DNA of 64,000 nt, from contig CP141139.1 in assembly GCA_035236585.1 (NCBI GenBank), positions 20,538,990-20,602,989 on the forward strand. The letters run 5' to 3'. The notes beneath the pieces were generated by a model. The model made no database searches. It was not told the DNA's origin and saw only the letters and a list, made by a program, of their open reading frames with translations. Below, one piece after another: positions 50,601 to 59,600 of this stretch (position 1 is the first letter of the stretch; each line of letters starts with the position of its first letter). Source of the stretch: Warburgia ugandensis. Lineage: Eukaryota; Streptophyta; Magnoliopsida; Canellales; Canellaceae. The translations under genes and the position numbers were made by a program.

Positions 50601-53600
50601 ATATAGCAATCACATTGGCCCATTAAAGCAAAAAGATAAGATGGTGACCACAAAAGGAGAGCTGGCTAAGATTAATTGCTATATGTTAGTTGCTAAAATT
50701 TATGTGATATTGACTTGATGCATAGCAAATGTTTGTTTCTTTTTCTCTTATTCTTCTAGGGAAATATGAACGTGGAGTGAGAATTAGGAAACCCAAATAA
50801 ATGTTCCAAAATGTTTGCTGAATACCCCAAGGGGACAGTGAAGGTGGCTCCCACATTTAGCTATAACATAGGGAACAAGGGATTACCTCTCTAGGAGTGC
50901 ATTATGATGAAAGCTAGTGTGTCTACATTATTATTGTCTCTCTTTGTTATGCCCCTCTTCTAAGGGGCTTTTAGTCTTTTGAACAGACAACCTAACTATT
51001 CGTGAGCATTTCATCTGACAACTAGCAGCAGGTGAATGTTGGAAGTAACCTGAAATGCGGGGTGGTATTTTGATACTATCAAAAAGCCAGGTGGATATCT
51101 GATCTTGCTTAAAAGGTTAGGTGGGTATTTGGAATTTTACCTTTATGCATTGCATTTTGTGAGTGAAGGGTAAGCAGAGGTATAACAATAAACAGGAAAT
51201 AACCTTCTAGCCAAGCTAACTGTAAATGATGAAATAATATGATATACAAACCCAAAAGTTAGCAAACTAATATAACTAGCAAACCTTCTAATATTCTAAG
51301 ATTGGAAATGAGATACACTAAGAAAGCTTCTAAATAAGGATCCAAGGTCCACATATCCAAACTTATTTATGTGGCTGTCCATACTCCATACACAGAATAT
51401 TCATGTGGCTTCCATATGAATAATATTTTCAACAGGCCATGTCCATGTCTGTGTAGAAAACCTAATCATTCAATTAGATAACTTTGAAGACGGTAGTAGA
51501 CAATTCAGAAAGAATTGTACGGCAATCCACATGCAAATGCTAAAATCCAACTGATGATGAAATTTTTAGTGAACCCAGTTGGAATGAGATTGACATTGTG
51601 TCCTGCACTCATTGGACTCACTGGATGAACCCTCTACATTACGTACTTGTTTATCATTGTGCTATCAATAGCAAGAGCGACTGCATGTCTTTTATCTGGA
51701 GGTTCTGCTTCTTGTATCCTGTCTTGTCACTGTTCTTTTCTTGTTCCAACTTTACATGAGACAGGAAAGACCGAAAGAGTGGGGTTGGTTACTCAATATT
51801 TGATGCATAAGTAAATGATATAAGAAGAAACATTTTAAATTGTTTCCACTTTTTCTATTCTGTGGTTAGTTTGTGGGATAAATTTAGTATTTGTGGAAAT
51901 TTATGGGAACTTCTAATTCTATTAAGTATGATCTGCTATGCTGAAGGATTTTCTTGTTTCTTCTCCCCAGTAACTTTAAGATCTGGTATTTATATTTTCT
52001 CATGCAATGAGCGCTTGGAAATATTTAGTTGCATAAATGTGGTTTTTATTCTAGCAATAATAGTTTTGAAAAAGACATGGCAGCTTTAGGATTAAATAAT
52101 GACCTCTGGTTGATTGAGAGACAGAGATTCTAGTAAGTTTTTTGTATGAAAGAAAAATCTTTATTAAACCTGTACTTTTTGTTTTGTAGGCAATACGAGC
52201 ACAATCAACAAGTAAATCTTTGGTGCTTTTAGATGAGGTAAACTATTATGCTGGCAAACCAGTCCCATACTTCGCTTTATTTTGCTTGCTTTATTTGTAT
52301 TGAGGCATTAAGCATGGTTTACTTCTCATGTGTATGAATATGCTTAGAACTTAATGAAAATAATATTTGGAATAAGCAATGTGGCAATGATGTAGCTGAG
52401 ACATGGACGGAGTTGGTTTTTGTTACATGGACGAGGTGTATGAAACTTGATATTTAGAATCTATACAGTTGCATGATAATAGGAGTGGGGGAAAATAAAT
52501 ATATTAAACAGGACACCAGAACAAGTGAATTTTTTTTCCCCAGTGTGTCATCTAGTGGCTGGCAAACAAGTCCATTATGATTCCAGATGTCTGCACAAAA
52601 ACATTAGAAGTAGTCTTTGTCATGTGCCTTAATGAAACATTTCTGTAAGTGTTTGTGGAAAATGTCCCAAACACCCCAAATGTGCTGCAGACCTAAGTTT
52701 AACTTGCATATTGTGCCATTACTTTTACAAAGAAAATAATAATAATCAAAGATGCATATTATGCGACCCTATAACTGGATTAGGACACACCTCGGGCTCA
52801 AATCATGCCCTTGCATGGGACCCACAATTTTCATGTACTCAAGGTGAGCCTTTCGAGGATCATTTCTTTTTCAATCCATTTTTGTAGAAGTTCTAGGTTT
52901 GCCTCCACCTTGGCATAATTTTTGGTCAAGGTTTCTCTAATTGACAAATTTGCCTATATCATTGAGTATAATGACTCTCATGAGCTTAAGATAATTCACC
53001 AGATGCAAGGGAAAAGTATCTAGATCTTCAGTGGTTCTGGTTAACTTTGGAGCTGTATGAGCATGCTATTATGCTGATTGTAGACTTCCGTAGGAATTGC
53101 ATTGGAGACATTGTGCACACCTAATCCCTAATAATGACATTCCTTGAACTTTTCCACCATTAAACAATAATAATCACAAAGGATACGGTTACTCATCCTT
53201 CCTCGCCTTTTTTCTTCATTCAGCATGTATGTCATGGCTAATGTAAGAAACTTGAGTGTGATAATTCCAAGGATCTAAATTTAGTTTCACAAATTTAGCT
53301 CTTGCAAGTACCTAAAGCATGCATGGTAGATGCTAGAATAATTCTTCTTGCATGAGCTATAGGTGAGGCGACAAGGGTAACGAGAAGGGAAGAGGGATAT
53401 TGTCTGTTGGTAACCAAACAAGTGAATACGAAAACCTTTATATTAGGAATCAGAATACCAGTTGCTAAGGGGAAAGGTTTTCATTTCCCAAGCAAGTAGT
53501 AGCTGGAGGACCGGAAAAAGTAGGAATCAAAGTTTCCTTACTGCATTTCTCTATCCATTTATCCCAGAATATAATAAATTTAGGATATTCGTATCTCCTT

Positions 53601-56600
53601 TGTTGAGTCCCAATCATACAACTGCAATTGTTGATTCTATAGACTAAAGAGCCCTGACATGACTATCTGATTGTTTCCTCTCCACTCTCTGAACAACTTT
53701 AAATCATAAAGTTGGTAGTATGATGGCACTTGGTGAAGGTTGTGCATGGCAATAAGTCAGCAAGTCACGTGATGGTTCCATTGCTGATTTCTCCCATATG
53801 TGGACATGCAAATTCGCTGAACCTAGGAAGTAGTCATTGAAGCTGTCAGACTTTTGTAAAGACTCATAGTTAATAGAAGAAAATGTTCCAAATTCCCAAG
53901 CAAGAGTTTTAGGGAATACACTTGTAATTAATACAACTACACAACTTACTAAATGACATAAATATAATTCAGCCAACTACTAGAAAACTGGAGCTATCAA
54001 CTTAATAATGGCCAGGACCCATAATATAACTTATCAACTAACAAATATTTTAAGAACTACTTGTTGCTAGCCTGTTACTGTAGCAAAAACATTGTAGCAT
54101 GTCCTGTAGCAAATAGCAAATTACAGCAGTAGCAGTTCTTTTATCTTGTCTGATCCCTCCATCATTTTTCCTGGTTAGAGAAATTTTGTCCTCAAAATTG
54201 AACTGTAACTGATGCAACAAGTATAGTTCCAAACTCCTTTTTCTCCTTTTTCCCCATCAAACACACACCAATAATATAACCATTTCACTAGTCTAACATG
54301 TATAATCCCACAAGGAGATGTGTATGAGGGCTTTAGAAAAGTGAAGATCCTCATGCTTACCTTGTAACATCTCACCACTCGTCATGGACGCGATTCCATA
54401 TTTTTCTACAACCAGTAACTCACAAAAAGCACAATGTCCCAAATCCTTCACCACATATGTTTTCATGCTCTGTGCCAAAAAAGTTGTGATAACAGTCACT
54501 TATGGCAGAACCCTTTCCCATGTATTTCTTTTGATCACCTTCATTTGCTCTTTTGGCTGAGAAATCTTATTGATCTTATTTTTTATCTATTTATTTTGAA
54601 CAGTATCATGTGCAGTGTTCTCTTCTATATCATAATATTAACGATCCTGATAATGATTATACCAGGCAAGCTTTTGGAAATGACACTTTTAATCCCACAA
54701 ATTAAATGGCAGTTAATCTCAGTTTAATTAATGGACTGATTTTCTGGAAATCTATTTTATGTGACTTAAAGAAAATATTAAAACCATATTAATGGATGTC
54801 AGTTTTCGATTCATGTCATGTTAGGGTTGCCATACTTTTAAGAAGCTAGAGATTATTTTCATTTCTTACTTACAAACTAATATACAAATGTATATTCATT
54901 TGCAAGTAGGAAAGGGATAACAAAATCATTTTCAACTTCTTCCTTGCTGGCTGGCATCTGACGCAAGACCCTCCTCCTTTTTCATTTGGGCTTGGGACTG
55001 GCATCGGCCCAAAAAAACATGGATAGAAGTGGTGAAAAAAGATTTAAAAACTTTGGGACTAAATGAAGCCATGGTACTTAATAGAGATGAATGGAGGAAT
55101 AAGATTCATGTGGTTGACCCCTAATAGGGATAAAGTCTTGACGATGATGATCAATTGATGGTCTATATTGTCTTAGGTTGGTGCTGGCACAAACCCACTG
55201 GAAGGTGCGGCATTAGGGATGTCACTTCTAGAAGCTTTTGCCGAATCCGGTGCTCTGCTGACAGTAGCTACAACTCATCATGGTGAACTAAAAGCTCTCA
55301 AATACAGGTAAAAGAATTATTTACTGTTAGCTTGAAACTTGAAATAGGAATGCGTTCTTGGTCTGAGAAGTAACTCTTAATGTCCTACGTTTCCAAATTG
55401 GTGACTTGGATGATTATGAAATGCCTAAGAAAAACATTTGTATGCAAAATTTATGTTCGAGGGTATTCTCTACAGTTACAATGCTCCACAGTAATCAGGA
55501 GGTATGAAAGAGAATTCAATGTCTAAGACTTTACAAGGGGAAAAAAAATCTAGATAACAAGTCAGAAGCAGGGTTAGCCTAAACCTCCAAATGTTTGTCG
55601 CCTTCCAAAGTGGTGAAGACCCTTCAAAATATCAGCTTTCAAACAAATGGCACTCCATGTCACTTGCTTTTGCCATTAATTACATTCACAGCAAGAGGTA
55701 TGTGATTCAGTCAAAACTTGATGACAATCTTTACTTTTCACATTAAGGATGCTGATGAGAATAGCTTGTAATTCAAAAGAAAAACATCTTTAGGTTGATC
55801 AGATAAAAAGGGAGAAATGAATTGGCTCTGGGAATTACGGAAAATGCCTTCAACTCAACGGCGTTTACATATAACAAACCATCTATGTCAACTTTAAGGA
55901 TATCATACTTGGGTTTAATTGAAGTTCAGGTCTTCAAACTCTTCTCCATAGAAATAAACTTTATGTTTGAAAAACTGAAACTGAAAGTCTAATGATTCTT
56001 TTCATTTTCAAATTTGTTTTCATTCTTTAGTAGTCATCATGGCACGATCTGACAGATAGTTGTCGTCGTGTGACTTTAAGGTCATGGGTTCAAGGCGTGG
56101 AAACAGCCTCTTACAAAATGCAAGGTAAGGCTGCATACTATTGACCCTTGTTGTCCCCCCCTTCCCTGGACCCTGCATATGCGGGAGCTTCATGCACCGG
56201 GGCTGCCTTTTTTATGGCACGATCTGACAGAGAGATCTTTAAAAACCAGACTTAAAACTACTCGTGTCATGATTCTTCTAAAAAATCCTTAGTTTTCTTT
56301 CTTCCCAAATATGATAAGTAAACGCAACAACAGCAAATTTAGTGGTGGTATTGACTTAGTGTTTTCCTTTGAAATGATTAGGATCCAACAGCATTCTTGC
56401 AATAGGGATTTTGGAGCTTTTGTTCTATGACCAAATCTACGAAGAACAGATTGCCATTGCCATATCCCAGCAGTATAATATTAATAACAGCCAAAATGGA
56501 GATGATTAATTGTTTCTGGATGAGCATTGCACAAATACCAAGTCTTATCAATTTTAATTTCCAACTTGAAAACATTGCCTGCGTCTATGTACTGTCCATG

Positions 56601-59600
56601 GATTGCCTGCCACACTTTAGTGCTGGTGCAGGATATGTCCCTTTCCAAGGAGCAGAAATCAATGGCAGCAGGGCTCTTTATCTGTAATAGAATTCCATGC
56701 TGAAGCAAGGTAGAAATCTCCATTTGCTTCCATATCCCAAGACCACTATATCCACCAGAAAGAACATATAGGATTAGGAAGAAGGCTTCTGAAGCTGTTG
56801 AGGTTGACTCTTTGAAAAGCTTGCTTCCTCAATCACCATCCGAAATAGAATGTCTAGCAGCCACATTCCTACTGAAGTGCCACACTGAAAATCAGAAATC
56901 GCAGACCGGTATGCCACTAGGATGCCAACAATTGTACCAGAAATGAATGTTTGAATCATCTCCAAATGGCCATGAGAATATCATGAGAAACCCTTTTTTG
57001 TTTCATAATCATTTCAAATATCCAATTCTGCCCAATCCAAACATATGTACCAAGTCTGGGATTGTTGTGTATTACAAGCCAGCTAAACAGGCATGTTGTG
57101 TTAGATCCCCAGTAGCTGGGGCTAATGCAGAAGGTTATTCTTCTCAATTTCATGAATAGTGGAAACATTATTGCTTCCCCATACAGACTGTTTGATGAAG
57201 TTGTGCAGAAATGCTTCTCTTTTATTGTTGTCATGTTTTTTAATGAGAATGACAACTTTTTCCAGTAAATGATCTTGATACTGAAGAGTCTAATTTTAGT
57301 TACTTTTTTGCAGTTCTTCTATCTTAGGAGAAATGGTTTAACAGGTGTTTCCTGTTTGTACAGCGAAAGTACTTTTGGCTAACCTCTGTTCTTCCATATT
57401 ACAAGGAATTTCAATATTGCTATCATCCTTAATGCTACACCAACTAACTAATCCTGTGAATAGCACAAATTAACAGCACTGGAGGAAATACTTCATTCCC
57501 TCTATAAGTAAGTGAGTGGGAAGCATACTTCCATGGGATATTCTTGCTTTCTATCGGAAAACTGTCAGCCCCTTTGTCAGAGGATGTTTGAAGAGATGCC
57601 ACATACATGCCCTATGTTCAGTGAGACTAGAGATGTTACTAGTGGAACCAAATATTGAGTGTCAAATGCAGCTATTATCCTGTTGGAGTTGGTTATATAG
57701 AGATTCCTGAAATGATATTTCAATTTTGACTTTGAGACCATTTAAAATCCACAGGAAAGTTTGAAGTGGGACCCAAAAAGGAGAAGCAGTATCTGAATAA
57801 TCGTCTGCTGATGAAGCAGTATCTTACACGGATCATTTCTCACTGCAGTTGTTTCACCGACAGGAAATATATCAGGAATCCTCGTTGAACTTTTCAGTAC
57901 ACTCCAGATTCTACTGATAACAACCTTCCAAATGGCTCTTCTCACGGTGCCCGTAGTCTGGGTTGGGTGTGGGAGCGTTATTTATTATACAGACCAGAAA
58001 ACCTTTTTGAGCCAATCTTCATAGGGAGGAATACAAAATTAAGCCAGCCTTCAGTCTCAAGTTGCTCGTATTTGTAAGGAAACTTAACTGACAAATAAGT
58101 AGGCCCTTTCTATGATCCGCTTGTATATTAGTCAATTAAATTTGTCCGTTCATGTTTTCCCAATACAACCTTGGTTCTTGGCAGTCTGTCTCAATATGAA
58201 ATGTATCTTCTTTCTCACGTTCTATTAATTGGTCCAGTTCTCACTAATAGGATGCAGGGGCGCTGGTGAATTTACTATCATCCTTTGCTAATTAAATAAA
58301 TATCTATTAGGAAAAGGTGAATAAACATTTGCCCAGCCATTGTGATAGAGGAGTTTCTTTGGGGGTTTTCAAAATCTGACAGTTTCTTGTCTTATTGATG
58401 GAAAATGTTACCAAAAAAAAAAAAAAAAAAAAATGAATATCCAGCAACAAATGCCAATATTGGTAACTCTTTAGATGGGCCAGGAGTTGGATGGAAACCA
58501 CGTTTGATGTAATACACAAGGTACCAGTCACCTGTCTACCGAGTTGGGGTAAAGCATTTTCAGAATAGAGCAGCTGGTTGGGGACCTTGGAATGACACCA
58601 TAAAGAGATGTGACGAAAGCAGCAAACATCAATAACTTTGGTTTTGTGTGCTGGATGGTATTAGTTTCTGATACAGTCAGTGGTATGGAGAGGCTTACCT
58701 ATTCTTAACTTAGCCTTATTTATTTTAGATGACTGATGACATTGATGTGTCTGTTGCTGAATGCTTGGATCTCACAGCTGCATTTCATGGAAAGGGGACT
58801 TTTGAAGAATATTCTTTTAGATTCCATTACCGTGATGCTTGAATCTGTGGAAATATATTATTAATGAGGTTAGACAGGGTAAATGGATATGGAAGTGGGA
58901 AACAAATAGAAAATCTTGATTTAGATCTTTCTACATTCGGCTTGTTTCTTACCCTGCTGCATGATCAATTTTCAAGGGACTTAAAAGATCAATGCTCTGG
59001 TTCATTTACTCTCATTTGCGTGGACTGCTAGCTTTGGTAATTTCTCACCATGGATCAGATTGTGTGCAACAAACTGCAGTGTTAATCCTATGCCTCAGTT
59101 GCTGCAAAGAAGCTGAAAAGACAAATAATGAGAACAAATAATCTTCTCATTATTTGTCTTATCTTGGCCCTGGTTTAGTATCTTGTGTGGTCTTTCTCAT
59201 GCCAGTCGGGTTCAACCTCATTCTATTGCCGAAATTGTACCCAGTTAGCCATTTACATGAGAACTTCAAGTGGTAGATTCCTCTGCCACTTGGTGTCTTT
59301 CATGGTTATTTGGATTCTATAGAAAAAGTGAAATTCTAGTATCTTCTAGGGAAAATGAATTACCCACAACATCTGTTATCATTAAGATTGTAATGATCAT
59401 ATTGGCTTTTGGTTTAAAAATTCGTTGGTGGTCTTTCTTCATAAGAATCACGAGCAATATGTTTCTGTCAAGAACCTAATGATCATATTTGCTTGTTGTT
59501 TAAAAGATTCATTGGTAGTTTTTCTGCTTTAGAACTTATGTGAAGCTGTTCAGACTACTGGTACTCATCTTGTTGCAGTGCATAGATCTTCTGTTACATC

